DNA of 64,000 nucleotides from Lasiosphaeria ovina (GCA_033439765.1 JAULSN010000004.1:5923087-5987086), one strand, 5' to 3'. Counted from the first letter of the stretch, positions 10,572 to 22,602 are shown. Numbers and translations are program-made. The notes: generated by a model from the letters alone, not told the origin.

Positions 10572-11687
10572 CTTGACGTCGTTCTAGTCAACCGAGCTTT
10601 GTCACGGCGATAGAGAATCGACTGGATTCCCTTGCGGACGGTTGCTGACGTCCCGAGGGCAGGCCGTCTTGGCAGGGGAAGCAGTGTTGTTTTGGGCTGG
10701 GTTCCTGGGATCGACCTCCCATTTGTAGTGTAATTAATCACTGCGTGTGTTGGACCCAATGCAACATGGATGGGCTTCGAGAATTTCCGCATGTTATTGG
10801 CGAATACAACCCTCGGCTCCGAGCCTGAGGTAGCATCTCCCACCCACCCGGAAATTTCGGTATGCAATACTCGACGGGCGGCTGCTAAAGGCGGAGAAGA
10901 CACCGGTAGGCAGTGTCGACATATCAATGGGATGAGTTTCCAGGATAAACCTGACCCCAGCCCCGGGTGCAAAACTGGCCCCCAACAAGCCGTCTCACAC
11001 GGTACAATACATAGTAGGTAGACGACGCGGCAGGCACGGCGGCAGGCACGGCGGTGAGAAGCTCTTTGATTGGGTTTCTTGGGCTGCTTAGAACGGAACC
11101 AAATGGCAACTCTATCTCGTCTCTCTGGCTCGTGTAACAGCAATACCAATTTTTTGATTTTGCGAGGTTGCATCGACCGCATTGGCGCCAATGGCGCTGA
11201 AGTTGCATTGGGCCAGAACGGCGGTCAGGATAGTCGACATGCTGTAGTATTATCAATACCAACTTGATGCAACTGTCGTACAATCAGCAAAGCTCACTTT
11301 CCGTGCAACCGCGACTACAACTAGACTCTCTCCTGGACCCCATTTGCCAAGTTAGCAGTTTTGTCTGTTTTTGCCGAATGCCTGGCACACTCGCCCCTTT
11401 TTCTGCAACCCACCTATCCGATGTCATATGCCTGTCACTTTTATCTTCATGTACACCGGAATGTTGAGCTAACAAGGTGCTGGAAGTTTTTTCCATATAC
11501 TTGGTCAACTTCCTAATCACAATCACGCACCTTCAAGGGGAGGGCGGCTACAAGGTTCGTGGGCGCTATGACTAACAAGGTAATTGCCATCCAACGCTTC
11601 CAATGATAATTGCAACTGCATCAATAACCGACACACGCACCTGGATGGAGATTCGGTGGCGCTAGCCTTACTGGAACCTCGTCACGG
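10572..11687. other. Intergenic stretch
   Basis: No supported gene. A 13-bp tandem pair (GGCAGGCACGGCG) lies near 11030-11056. The frames on both strands are short, mutually overlapping and without family features. The left part probably holds the promoter of the propeller gene. Confidence 0.4.
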
Positions 11688-12848
11688 TTGCAACAGCCAT
11701 GGCAAACTTCTTGGTTAGTGTTGTATTGTGAGCTCATACGCCTTTGCTGGGGGTCGGTCTTGCGAGTTGGCCAAGTGGTGCGGTTGGTGACGGTTCCGAC
11801 ATTCTCTGAGCACTGGGAGTACGTGGTCAAGATCAAGTGGTCAACGGTTGGCCATGAGTCCGAGGCCACGATGCTAGGGCATTCCAACGAAAGAAAAGTT
11901 TGGGGAGTTCTTCAGCTCGTTGACCGCCAACTCATTTGCAGCACCGAAGCTTCACACCGGGGTCTGCTAGTCGGTCGGCCAAGAGAGTTTTGTTGCGAGG
12001 TACCGCAGCTCCGAGTCCTTTCAACAATGTTGGAACACTTGTCGACCATATAGTCGAGATACTAGAGACACCGGGCGACGCCGAGCATGTTAGAGGGGAA
12101 GTCGGGAACAGACTTCTCAGCTGCGTAGTGACATCGCCGCTCGGCGAATCGCTGCACAGAGCCAATAGCGTCCCAGACCTGCTGTTTGCATTGCGCGATG
12201 CGATTAGAGCCCATCGTTCACTGTATCAAGAGGGAGAGATTCTCCACCGGGATGTCTGCCCCGGCAACATCATCATCCCTCTTGGCGGTACCGCCAAGAG
12301 GAACGCCGCGGATCCAAGGGGAGTGTTGATTGATCTCGGCATGGCTCGGGAGCAATCAGTGCCGGCGAAGGAGTTTGAAAGCACTGGAACACGGCCTTTC
12401 CATGCAATTGGCGTGTTGCAGGCCTATCTTCCCAACAAACCGCACACATACCGCCACGACCTCGAGTCCTTCCTGTACACCTTTCTCTTCCTCGCCATTT
12501 GCGAGCGTCCCGTCCCTCCCGGAGAGAACCAGCTGCAACTGCTGCCAGGAAGCATTCTCTCTCAGTGGCATCACGGCGGCCAGTTGACCAAGTGAGGCGC
12601 AAGACGGCCGACGTGGAGGCGGGCAACTTTGATCGCATCACCGCCGAGTTCACGCCGAGTTCAGGGGATTGGTGAATCTGGCAACGACATTGAGGGGGAT
12701 ACTGTTCCCCACAAGAGAAGGGAAGCTGTGGACTGGGACGGATATGACGGTCGCGGGCACAAACTCATTGTACGATAGCATGATGGATGCTTTTGACGTG
12801 GCTGCAAAAGCGTGTCGGCAGCCTGCAACCAGCCTTAGACCAGACTAG
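11688..12848 (+). pseudogene. FunK1-type fungal protein kinase, frameshifted pseudogene
   Basis: Three frames carry successive parts of a FunK1 kinase. The N-lobe (EHWEYVVKIKW, then ERKVWGVLQLVD) ends near 11990. The next frame holds NRLLSCVVTSPLGESLHR, ILHRDVCPGNIII, GVLIDLGMAR, TGTRPFHAIGVLQ and TYRHDLESFLYTFLF, and stops at 12593. Further frames hold RKTADVEAGNFDRITAEF, then LVNLATTLRGILFPTREGK and YDSMMDAFDVA, ending at a TAG at 12846. The last break is caused by an exact 11-bp tandem duplication (12642-12652 and 12653-12663); removing one copy joins the frames. The other two shifts, near 11990 and 12595, are too close for introns. No ATG-led N-terminal half is visible. The catalytic HRD and DLG (in place of DFG) motifs are intact, so decay is probably recent. 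Confidence 0.75.
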
Positions 12849-13239
12849 TCCCGTCTAATTAATGCTGGTACAGCTGAGAACTTCGCGTTCCGAGATTATT
12901 GTCTGCATCTGAAACAGCAACATGGAAGTCACGCTTCTGTGCTGCTCCCTCTTGCTCCTGCCTCATTCATCAACAGCGGCAAGAACTTTCCGTGCATAGG
13001 TAGGATGGGCCCCGACATCGAGCCATCCACAGCTGTACTTTCCCAGACAGGCAGATATGGAATCATAGCTCGCAACTGCCTCGCTGGGGTGCACGCTGAT
13101 GCTGACCAACGCCAATTGCATTTCCACTGCTCGCCCCTCCAGAAAACGAAAGAATATGGGAGTCGAGCTTCTGGTGGTCAAGCTCCCACCCACCATCATT
13201 CCATCTTTATCGGCCCACCTAATTAGAACCGCCTCAACA

Positions 13240-14440
13240 ATGCCGCTGCAGACTGTCTACAATGAACCTGCTCAGCCTCAAATTCCACAACAAAGCATCT
13301 CCAAGCAGTCTTTTACCCAAGGGTCAAGAGAAAAGACGGCGCCTCAGGCTCCAACGGCACCGACAGCTGCCACAGCACCCACAGCTGCCACAGCACCCAC
13401 AGCTTACGCAACCTACACGTCTCCCACATCTTACCCAGCACCCGCTGCTCCCACGGTTCCCACCGCACCTGCAGCTCCTGTAGCTCCCGCAGTCCAGCCG
13501 CCAGTCCGCCCGCGATCCCCACCCTCCCCCAACCGCGTGAGCATCTCGACGGCCATCCGCAGGGGCAAAATCACCTTCAATCTTGTCAACTTCCCGCAGC
13601 CCGACCTCGACGTGCTGGGCCTGGTGATCAACAACAACTGGCCAACAGGCGTAGAAAATACACCGGGGAGCGGCACCCCACCAGAGGACAGCCGCAGCCG
13701 CTCGATCAGCGTCAGGGCCAGGGGCGGCAATGGCGTGCTATACCGCCCGTCGCGCTTCGACACCATGACGCGCGACTTTATCCGTCTGCAGTTTCAGATC
13801 GTGCGTGCGCTGTACGACCGCGGCTGGATCTTCCAGCACATACTAGCGCGGCCGACGCACTCGCCCATCGTGGCGGCCGAGTTGGATTTTCAGCGTGTCG
13901 GTGAGTTTTTCTTCCTTCCTTTTTGTAACTCCTCTTGTTTTAGACACTGCGGACTGCCTGGATAACAAGACGTGATCAATAACCAATAACTACACAGACG
14001 GGCAAAACTGGATCTTTGCCCGCTTCGAGGAGCGCCCCGTCCTCTGCGAGTGGTTCAGCCTGTCGATGCACTGCCCGCGCGAGCTGGTAATCGTCGGCGA
14101 CTTCCCACAGGATCTGCGTGCTGCCGTCCTGGCCCGCGTCGGCCCCCATCGGTTCCAACACGGCGTCCGCGGCTTCTATCCCGGCTCCGGGATGGCGGTG
14201 TATGAAGAGAGGGAAGACGAGGCCGTGCTGAAGATGTTGGGCGTTCTGGATCAGTTTGGCTACACGGTGTATGCGAGCTTCTCCACCTGGCCCGTCTCCA
14301 TCATTGTCAACCGGCCCATAGTGCGTGGTGGCAGTGGTGCACCCAGTAGCTCGGGGTCTAGTTCTTCGGGACCCAACAGCTCGGAAAATAATGAAGCACG
14401 TCAGGGTGCGAATGGCGGTCAAAGGGGGCAGGAAACGTAA
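13240..14440 (+). CDS. Hypothetical protein with Ala/Pro/Thr-rich N-terminus, two exons
   Basis: Exons are 13240-13900 and 13998-14440, giving 367 residues. The 97-nt intron (GTGAGT..ACACAG) is phase 1 and joins LDFQRV to DGQNWIFARFEERPVL. I chose the ATG at 13240 because CAACAATG is a good fungal start context and the upstream frame lacks protein character. Residues 30-105 are low complexity, with an 18-bp tandem repeat coding for APTAAT units. A folded region follows (about 105-330) with ITFNLVNFPQPDLDVLGLVI, TRDFIRLQFQIVRALYDRGW and ELVIVGDFPQDLRAAVLARV. The C-terminus is Ser/Gly/Asn-rich. There is no signal peptide or membrane segment. I do not recognise the family; the core looks like a conserved Pezizomycotina hypothetical. 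Confidence 0.75.
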
Positions 14441-15408
14441 TGTTACCACTATGGATTCAGGAAGGCTTCAAATTGAGTGGGCCGAACAACCCTATGTCTG
14501 AAAGCAGTTTACTCTGTCAGTCTTTCGATATCATGAATCCCTGTGTTGGAATGACAAGGCCATTCGTACTAGTCACTATAGTAACCGTTGCGAAAGGATG
14601 GGGGGGCTTGGCGGTTGTATTCTTCTGTTCTTGTCTATGTAAAAGGATCGCGAACTACGGGATGTCCCGGGGTCACGTGAAAGGCGTGCGCTGTGCACGT
14701 GCCGCATGGCGGTCGGTGCGCTTGCCAGCTCCCCGCAGTTATGCACCTCCAAGCTTGTTGACCAATTAATTACAGCTCTGCAGCTGCATGCCCTGATTGA
14801 CCAGTAATTCCTACACCCTGCTACTGTGATTTTCCCCTGTCCTCGACTGTGTGACCGTGTTAAGAATACCGAGTGAAATGAATAGACGTGATAAGCTTAC
14901 ATCTCATACTATAGCACGAGGGCCCATGTCTTAGCAAGAAGAGCCGCCATCGGCTACAATAATAGCCTCTTTCGTCTGATTCTTGTTTCTCCACAGAGTT
15001 CAGGTCACTGTACAGGACAGGGAGTGACATGACTTTCTTTGATGGTACTTTGCTCCTCTCCGCAAACTGAAATTCAATAACCACTCAACCAACAAAGACC
15101 GACTATATTCAAGAGCGATCGTCTGCTTATAAGATTTGGCATGTTAAGAATATTGGCGATTACCCACATAACTTGTGGATTATTCATACTGGCAAGGGCA
15201 CCTTATCTGACCGTCTCCCGGATGAATTGTTACTGTGTTCAGTGTCTTGCATTCGAGCCAATTTATCGCCAGGCAGTTTGAGCTACATCTTTTCACATCC
15301 CCTATATACTATATAATTAGACACCCGAATTTCAAAACAATCATGGACACGGAGACAGCTAGCATCCCCTTTAGGACAATCTGCGTTGCGCCTGAGCATC
15401 CTGTACTC
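14441..15408. other. Intergenic stretch
   Basis: It lies between the convergent hypothetical gene and the ankyrin gene. AT content rises near 15100-15340. I see no gene, RNA or repeat that I can support. Confidence 0.4.
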
Positions 15409-17578
15409 TCACACCAGAGCGACATGTTCGACATACTCGACGGCATCGTAGAACACGTCCCCCTCACTCTCAGAGCCGCCATCGCTTCCTCCATCTCCCC
15501 CGGCCCCACCCCTCTCTCCGAATCCGGGGCCCCCGACAGCCCGCGCCCTCATCGACACAAGCGAGCAAAACGGCTCCAGCAGCCCCGCGGCGTCTCTCCG
15601 GCGGCGCACATAGTCGAGCGGCGTGCAGCCGGCGGCGTCGAGGGCGGAGGCGTCGATAATGCCGCCGGGGTCAACATGCTGCGCCAGCACCTCGAGGGTT
15701 CTGAGATCTGACGCCCGTGCCGCGAGATGCCATAATGTCTTGCCGTCGGGCATGCGGCGAGCGCCGGCTCCGGGGTCCGCGGCGACGAGCAGCGGAATCG
15801 TCTCGCCCGCATTGAGCACCACGACATCGAGCAGCGCGTTATATCCCCACTCGTCGGCTCCATCCAGGTCCAGCTCTGAGCCTGGCCGCCCCTCAGCTCT
15901 TGTTCCCCTCCTAGCCACCAGCGTCTCGAGGTTGGAGCGCCTGCGCGCTGGGTCGATGCCGTGGCTGGCATGCATGACTACGTTCTCGCCGTAGGCGTTG
16001 CGCGCGGACATGTCGGCTCCCGCATCGAGCAGCAGGTTAATGGCGGGCGGGTCGGCGCCCTTGCAGGCGTTGTGTAGCGGTGAAGCACCGAAGCGGTCAC
16101 GGGCTTCGAACCACGCACCAAAGGCCAGCAGGGACGCCATGCTGGCCGTGTCGCCGCGCCCGGCGGCAATGTGCAATGGCGTATTTCCGTAGCAGTCAGC
16201 CACGTTAGGATCCGCGCCGTGTGCGAGCAGTGTGCGTACGACGTTGGCTGGCCTGGCCTTGCGTAGGGCCCACGCGAGGGCAGTGCGGTGGTATGAGTCA
16301 ACGGCGTTGATGTCGTTCTCGTCCTCGTCATAGGGCGAGACGGGCCTCAGTCTGCGAGCGGCGAGAACGTCGGCAACTGACATTGGCGAGAGGCCGAGGA
16401 CGGCTTTTTGTAGGGGACTGAAAGTGGACATTTCGAGCTGGATTATGGGGTCATAGTAGCGCGGTTGGCTGACGGTGGAGAGCTGGACGTAGTCATAGAC
16501 GATGGCGCTGTGGAGCATGAGCAAATCGATGCAGGAGCAGGTGGTAAAGTACTCATCGACGTCGCGGGGGTCCCAGGCTGCGGAAGGGAGTTGCTGAGCG
16601 TCTTGGTTGAGAAGGAGCTGGGGCGGCTTCGGTTTGACCATACACGATGGCAAGGTCGATCGTCGTTAGGCCATACGGCGCCACAATGTCCATGGCCGAT
16701 CCGCGGTTCTGAGACAGGAGGCTCTGTATTTTCTCGAGCTTGCCGTCGCGGATGGCCATCATGAATTCGGAGTCCGGCCGCGTGACCCGGGGGAAGGAGA
16801 GGGCCGTGTAGATGCGCTGCGCATATCCCAAGAGAAGCGCCAGACCGCCGCCGCCGAGAAGCCAACGCGGGCCGTAGTATGTGAAGGGTCAGCTTGTCGT
16901 GCCTTTCTGGCACACATCAACATGGCAAGCTAGAGCTCTGTCGCCGCCGGGGCGGGTGCGGGTCATGATCACGGCCCCGAGGGTACCTCGGGCAATGTGA
17001 AAGCGTCTTGTCGTCCGGACTTGGCAGTGGCATATTAACCTTGGCCGGACGGGATTTGGATTAGCTCCGTTATCAGTCTCGGCATGCATCTGTTGGCACA
17101 CGATCATCGTTTCCATCGAGGTTAAAGGTGTCGGGGTGAATTCCACTGTCAACTCTCTGGGTAGAGTGAGAATCAAAGTCAGGGATGCAATCTCGTCCCG
17201 GAGCCTCCGTCTCATTGTTTCGATATCGCGCTTCTTGACGAGCCACTGGAGTCGAGCTCGGGTTCCGAGATTCGCGGCTTTAGTAGTGTCATCGTCGACA
17301 CGACATGCAAACAAAGCACCCTCAACCTCATTCAGCGTGTCGCGGCAGTCGCCGAGAGCGTCCAGAATTGCCCGCTCGCGTGTGGCTGATGGTGGAAAAG
17401 AGGTTATGGCTTCGGATACGATATTAAGAAGGGATCGGAGGCGAACAATCTCAGCCGACAGGGCGTGAATCTCGCCTGGTGCGCCGCGATAGCGACGATG
17501 CTGGAGCTGGCCTGGATTTAGTCTGTCGACCAGCTGTGCCAGAGCAATGGCGCTAGTTATGATGGTGAGAGGGTCCAT
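15409..17578 (-). pseudogene. Ankyrin-repeat protein with fungal STAND-type N-terminal domain; frame-broken
   Basis: The ATG at 17578 opens MDPLTIITSAIALAQLVDRL, the helical N-terminus found in many fungal NLR-like and ankyrin proteins, followed by heptad-like helices to about residue 150. The frame then hits a TGA at 16889-16891 but continues in the same frame through YYGPRWLLGGGGLALLLGYAQ and SEFMMAIRDGKLEKIQSLL. Near 16610-16635 it shifts by one base in a C-rich run (VYGQTEA to QLLLNQDAQQLP). The last 400 residues hold ankyrin repeats (RTALAWALRKA..LLAHGADPN, GNTPLHIAAGRGD, GASPLHNACKGAD..LLLDAGADM) and end with an acidic Gly/Ser tail at 15409. The TGA might lie in an unrecognised intron (a GTTGAT donor and GCGCAG acceptor are possible), but the shift cannot, since only about 26 nt could be removed. 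Either a recent pseudogene or a base error. Confidence 0.6.
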
Positions 17579-18364
17579 TATGTTGACCAGGGGCCAAGAC
17601 TGCGTAGAGTGCTGTGGTAGGCCGTGAGGTAGAGCGATAAGTAAAGGGCGCCCCTAATTACCAGTCTCCCTCCCGGAGACCATGGTTTTGCCTTGGCCGC
17701 CTGCAAACTAGGAGCCTATCGCAGGGCCTGCCGCCGCAGCTTCACATCAAATGCTGTTCCGATTCGGATAAGAGTGTGAGACAATGACGTGGTGAGCACT
17801 GCCTCCACGAAAACGCCCAACCCCATGGGGGTGCAGGGCAGGGCCTCGGAAACAATACGTGCAGCCAGTGAGTGAGCGTTGAGCACCTCCCTCTAGAAGA
17901 GTCGGCCTCATACCTCTACAACGTGAGTACCTTATACGTTGAGAGCCGCCAAGTGTTACTTGACACTCGCCTCAAGATTGAAAAGACCAGGCCGAAAGCT
18001 TTGGTGCTAATATCATGTTGATCTGACTGTCCTGACAACGTTTATCATCCTAATACCCGTCTCAAGAGCGCCGACAATGCTCGATCGGAACGCTTCAATA
18101 CCTCGCGTTAGGTGGCTTCCGTCCCAGGTCATAGTGAGGCGTGCCAAAGTAGCCTGCCTCAAGAACGTGGGCAGGGCATTTTGTGTCCTCCGGCAATTGG
18201 TCCCGGATTTGGACTTTGGGGCCTCAACTTGATAGGGCGCAGCCATCCGTAAGTCAACCCGGGCTGGTTCAAAAATGGCAATCCACGAACAGAAAAACCT
18301 AGATTCCAGATCTAGTCGTTTCTATACCCTCAAACCCATGCGAGGCTCAATGTCCCCACTCGCC
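17579..18364. other. Intergenic stretch
   Basis: It holds the upstream region of the ankyrin gene and the 3' side of the HET gene. No supported gene or repeat. Confidence 0.4.
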
Positions 18365-20275
18365 CTAGCAAAGCCAGATTTCACTCATGGCTCGATACAC
18401 CAGGATATGCTTATCCTTCGGCATCCCCTGGACACCCACGACATTGGAATCCTCGCCGCAAATGGCGGCCAGTGGCCCGCCGCGCTTGAGCTCGGGATTA
18501 AAGCATGGACAAGCTACTTCCCACTCTTCCATGACATCCTCAGGGGCGTGACTCTGGCTAGTGCGTCGCAGAACCATAGGCAGCTCGGATCCCAACAGGA
18601 TCCAGACGTGGTCCCCAACGGCGACCGAGTCCTTGATCGTCGTGACAAACTGGCCGGCTGTGGTGAAGGCCATGCCGTCGAGCCGGCTCGCGTCCGCTAT
18701 GCGGTTGGCCACGTGCTTTAGCACGGGGTCCATGACATCACCGGGGTCAAACCTGCCGCGACAGAAGTCCGGCCCGAGCGCGGCAAACTCGGAGGAGCCA
18801 TCGGCGATGTCGTGCAGGGCCTTGAGCACCTCCGCCTCGCTTTCTAAAAACTTGGGGAGAAGCTCTCTCGCTCGGGCAGCAATAAGGCCGCGGATAACGA
18901 GACGAAACAGCTCATCCTTTGTAGTGGACTCTGTCTCTATTGTTTCAAGTGCCTTTTGACAAAAGTCATCGAGGCTCTTCACTGTCGTGCCGAGATGGTC
19001 GACCCTCCAGCTGCTTGACTCGTGGTAGACTTGGGCAATGGCAGCGACGCGCAGTCCATGGACCTTTAGGACTCCGGGTGGAGGCGGTAGTTTTTGATTG
19101 CGGAGGATCGGAATGCGGCAGTCTGCACGAGTTGCTGGGTGGGAGGTTATATAACGGCCGGTCATGGTGTCCCAGTTGGGAACCCAGGACGGCCTGTCAG
19201 GATCTGTGGCCGTGGAAGGCAAGGAGTCGGATGCGGGAGGCCGTGAGGCATGCTGGAGGAAATCCAGGTTTCCCGACGTCTTGATGTGCGCGAGCGCCGT
19301 GTCCATATACACGGCGCCGACGGCTTTTTTATAGTCGATGGTCAACCCGTTGCGGAGGAGGTCGTCTCCGTCGTTAGCTAGCGACAACATACCATAGACT
19401 CGATCGCGGGGATTAGTGACTTCCAAGATCAAGCCTGTGACCAAGTTTTGAATCAGGGGGACGCGAGGCCGAGTGCGGAGGAAGCCCAGCATCTTTACTT
19501 GGGAGAAGACGTCAAAGTCAAGGTGCAGTTTTGCCCAGCCGCTTTTGTACTGAAGATCACGGTTGGCAATGTCCATGAGCAATGCTAGGAAGCTGTCGAC
19601 GCGGCGTCCATCAATCTCCAGGTTTGGAACAACAAAGACGTGGGTCCGGGCGAAGAAAAGCTCCTGCTGGACCCACAGACGGTTCCAATATGGATCGGTG
19701 AAGAAGCCCTTGAGAGGCAGCCAGAATTCGGGGTCGTTGCCGAGGTCGCCGACAGTGGTGTTCTCGTAAGGAAAGTTCACGAGCCCCTGGACGGCCGGAC
19801 TGGATAGATCGACGTCACTGTCGATCCACACGCGCACCTTATCCGCATTCTTGTATATGTGGCCCATGAGAGCAACCTGCTGCTGTCGCTCGGGGATGTC
19901 ATTCTGGTTGATGCATATGGCATCGATCCAGATCAGACGCTCCTGGTCCGGCAGTCGCAGGGCATTGAGGCATTTGGCCAAGTGCTTTGTGACGAAGAAG
20001 GCCGAGCCGTTGATGTGTATGACGGACGTGAACCGCGGCTCGCCCCAGACATAGGACAGCGCGTCGTACACGGGCGCGCTGCCGTCCAGGAGGGGGTGGG
20101 TGGTCAAGGAGGCGTTGACGGTCGAGTCTGGCGGTCCCGGGTGCAGATGGAGGAGCCGAAACTCGCTGTTTTCAGACGCGAGAGGGGAGTATACCGCCGC
20201 GTTCACGCTCAGGATCTTCGTGTTGTCGGCAAAGCGCCCAAAGACGCGCCACGCGGTATTGGCGACGCGAACCAT
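18365..20275 (-). CDS. HET-domain protein (heterokaryon-incompatibility type)
   Basis: This is a single exon of 636 residues. The first in-frame ATG is at 20275 (MVRVANTAWRVF); the seven codons before it lack an ATG. The HET domain occupies about residues 75-230 with its three signature blocks: YDALSYVWGEP, LIWIDAICINQNDIPERQQQV and the NRLWVQQELFFA stretch. The remaining 400 residues follow the usual HET pattern: DPRDRVYGMLSL with a start-of-tail DYKKAV, then a Cys-bearing region near the end (CPCFNPELKRGG, AICGED). HET proteins trigger cell death when incompatible strains fuse. Many genome copies have no known recognition partner, so an actual incompatibility role is not shown here. No transmembrane segment is evident. 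The frame is intact, unlike several neighbours. Confidence 0.9.
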   Translation of the reverse strand: MVRVANTAWRVFGRFADNTKILSVNAAVYSPLASENSEFRLLHLHPGPPDSTVNASLTTHPLLDGSAPVYDALSYVWGEPRFTSVIHINGSAFFVTKHLAKCLNALRLPDQERLIWIDAICINQNDIPERQQQVALMGHIYKNADKVRVWIDSDVDLSSPAVQGLVNFPYENTTVGDLGNDPEFWLPLKGFFTDPYWNRLWVQQELFFARTHVFVVPNLEIDGRRVDSFLALLMDIANRDLQYKSGWAKLHLDFDVFSQVKMLGFLRTRPRVPLIQNLVTGLILEVTNPRDRVYGMLSLANDGDDLLRNGLTIDYKKAVGAVYMDTALAHIKTSGNLDFLQHASRPPASDSLPSTATDPDRPSWVPNWDTMTGRYITSHPATRADCRIPILRNQKLPPPPGVLKVHGLRVAAIAQVYHESSSWRVDHLGTTVKSLDDFCQKALETIETESTTKDELFRLVIRGLIAARARELLPKFLESEAEVLKALHDIADGSSEFAALGPDFCRGRFDPGDVMDPVLKHVANRIADASRLDGMAFTTAGQFVTTIKDSVAVGDHVWILLGSELPMVLRRTSQSHAPEDVMEEWEVACPCFNPELKRGGPLAAICGEDSNVVGVQGMPKDKHILVYRAMSEIWLC

Positions 20276-21348
20276 GGCGATATTTGGAGTCGTCAAGTCT
20301 AATTAAAAAGATTGGAATTTGAAGAGGTGCAATATTTCAATTTTAATTGGAACTCTAGGCATCAGGCCAGCTTTCTCGGCCAAAACCTGCACCTTTGCGA
20401 CGTGCGGGGAAGGGAGGCGGCTTTGAATCCTTCCTGCCATTTCAGGAGTTGAGGCCCAGCGACCCAACCCGCGGATCGCCGGATGTGGACCCACACAGCT
20501 AGACTCAGCTGTGGATAATACCAAGAGTATTTGAAAAGAGAAGAGAAATACAAACCACAGAAACTAAGATCATTCATTGTAATGCATGCATGAAATATCT
20601 AGTCTAGGTTACCAATTCAAGGTTTAATTGAATGAAACTGAATGCAACACTGACGTCCCTTTCAGTAATCTTTTGCAGTTGGTATTCAAAGTAATCAATA
20701 ATTAAGTATGGGATAATGAGAGATGCTCAATTTGAGTTGTCAGTTGTCACAGCGCGGCGTGTGGGCTCTGGAACAGCCCCGGGGGTGCGGCTATTAACTG
20801 GGAGCCCCCCTTGAGCAGTCAAGCCACCGTCACGCAATTGAGACATGAGGCGCGTGTGGCTGGTGTTAGGCTTTCTGCATAAAAGACGCAGATACGGCTT
20901 TTTGACACGGAGGGGGTTGAGAGTTGAGATCGAGTTGTATTGAGTGGTTCAGTCAAAGGCTTAGTCAACTGAGTCAAGGGTCGTGATGGTTTATTATTGA
21001 GACTTTTCTTCTATTCGGACTTCACGTCTTGATGACTAATCTGGTCCTTGAATCTCGATGGCTGGGGGTCGTCCAGTGTACATCAACCAGGGAGTCAACA
21101 ATAGGATAGTTTAGATGCAGACGCGAGCACGGCCCATCAACAGTCGGGTTCACTTTGAAGTATTTGTGGAGGTAACATTAATAATTATTGTAATCAAGCC
21201 ATGTAATATCGTTCCGTCATCAACGTTGCATCTCGACGCTAATCTTGGCTCGGTAGGATGATAGCGTTGACGCCGACTGAACAAGACGCCCGAACCAGAC
21301 CACTGTCTGGATATTACGCGCGCATACACTCATTCACGACTTCGCAAG
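20276..21348. other. Intergenic stretch, AT-rich
   Basis: Separates the HET gene start from the bHLH gene end. It contains short repeated TCAA/GTCA motifs near 20940-20990 but no supported gene. Confidence 0.4.
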
Positions 21349-22602
21349 TCATTGACCTGCATTCGTACTCGTACATGCACTTGCATCTAGGCCCCCTTCG
21401 GGTTCCGACTCCACTGCCGGCAACTCCTGGTGCTCTTGGTGTGTGGCCGTGTCCCCCGCCCTGGCCAAGGCCTCCCGACAAACTCGCAGCTGTTCCTCTG
21501 CCTCTTCGGCCCGTCTCGTGGCATCCTCGTTTTCCTTCTTCAGTCTCCTGATGTAGCCAACCGCCAACTCGACCACGTCCACCTTGCTAGCCGAGGCCCC
21601 ACCACCTCCGGCATCCATGACGGTGGACTGTGACAGTTCGCCGGGCAGCAGTGGCCGTGGGAGCGACGTGATGCTGCTCGGGTCTTGCGGCATGAGCTTC
21701 TGGATCTCGCGTATCGCCACTGTTAGCCGGTTCCGCCGGCTCTTCTCAGACAGCTTGTGGGCGATACGTTTGCAGAGGAGCTTCGTCGAGGGATCGTCGG
21801 AAAAAAATGCGGTGTCGGCTGTTGCTGAGGCGGCGGCGGCTTGGCTGCTTTCCGAAGACTGGGGAGACAAGGGCGATTGCTGGGAAACTTGGGCTTGGAC
21901 TTGGTAATGATTTAGTCCTGAAGTGTGGGAACGCCTATTTGTGTGTGCGGTAGCGGCGGCGGCGTGCTGGGTATTTCCCGCAGTCGACAGCCTAGACGGT
22001 TTCGCCACTTTCGGCATGCTCTGTCTCCTGAGCTTTTGGGCCGGCGGCCATGATGATTGTCGGTACCAGATGCTTTCGAGGCCATCGTTGAGGCTCGGTA
22101 TCGAGTCGGAGTCGTCCTCGATCTTGATGACCTCTGAATGTGTGGCCGCCCAAGACAGATCCCCGGCCTGATCAGCTGCCGCCTGGAGCATGTCCCAGTC
22201 GACCTGGTCGGTCAGTATCGGGGTGTCGGGAAAGACAGCGTAGTTGGTTACCGGATGTGGAGAGGTCGTCCCTGTATTGTGCTAGACGGCATTAGGCTCC
22301 AGCAACGGGGCTAGACGTCTGTCCGGATCACTCACGAGGGAATTCTGATGGAGCACTGGCTGCCCTTGCTCCAGCCAGCTCTGCGACCAGAAGGAGGAAA
22401 TTCCATGTCCAGAATCCAGCATATCAAAGCTCGCAGCAACGGGTTGCGCGTGGCCGGTAACATCGTTAGGAAGATGAATCGTGCTGTCGGGCTCGGGGGA
22501 GCCTGTCGGGCTGTCCAAGTATCTCTCGGGAAACGCGAGATTTCCTCTGGCAGCGCTGCTACTGCTACTTGTGAATCGGTTAGCAGCAGCCACAGGATGC
22601 AT
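21349..22602 (-). CDS. bHLH transcription factor, two exons
   Basis: Exons (minus strand) are 22602-22336 and 22281-21349, giving 399 residues. The 54-nt intron has GTGAGT, a CTAAT branch and a TAG acceptor in phase 0, and joins HQNSL to HNTGTTSPHP. The first in-frame ATG of exon 1 is at 22602. The bHLH lies at about residues 253-340. The basic region RIAHKLSEKSRRNRL carries the His..Glu..Arg spacing of class B factors that bind CACGTG-type E-boxes. Helix 1 (AIREIQKLMP) is followed by an unusually long Gly/Ser/Ala-rich loop of about 35 residues, then helix 2 (SKVDVVELAVGYIRRLKKEN), which runs into a charged coiled coil (TRRAEEAEEQLRVCREAL). The N-terminal half is Ser/Gln-rich with acidic patches, consistent with an activation domain. 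Targets are unknown; PHO4/NUC-1-like factors are the nearest type I can name. Confidence 0.85.
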
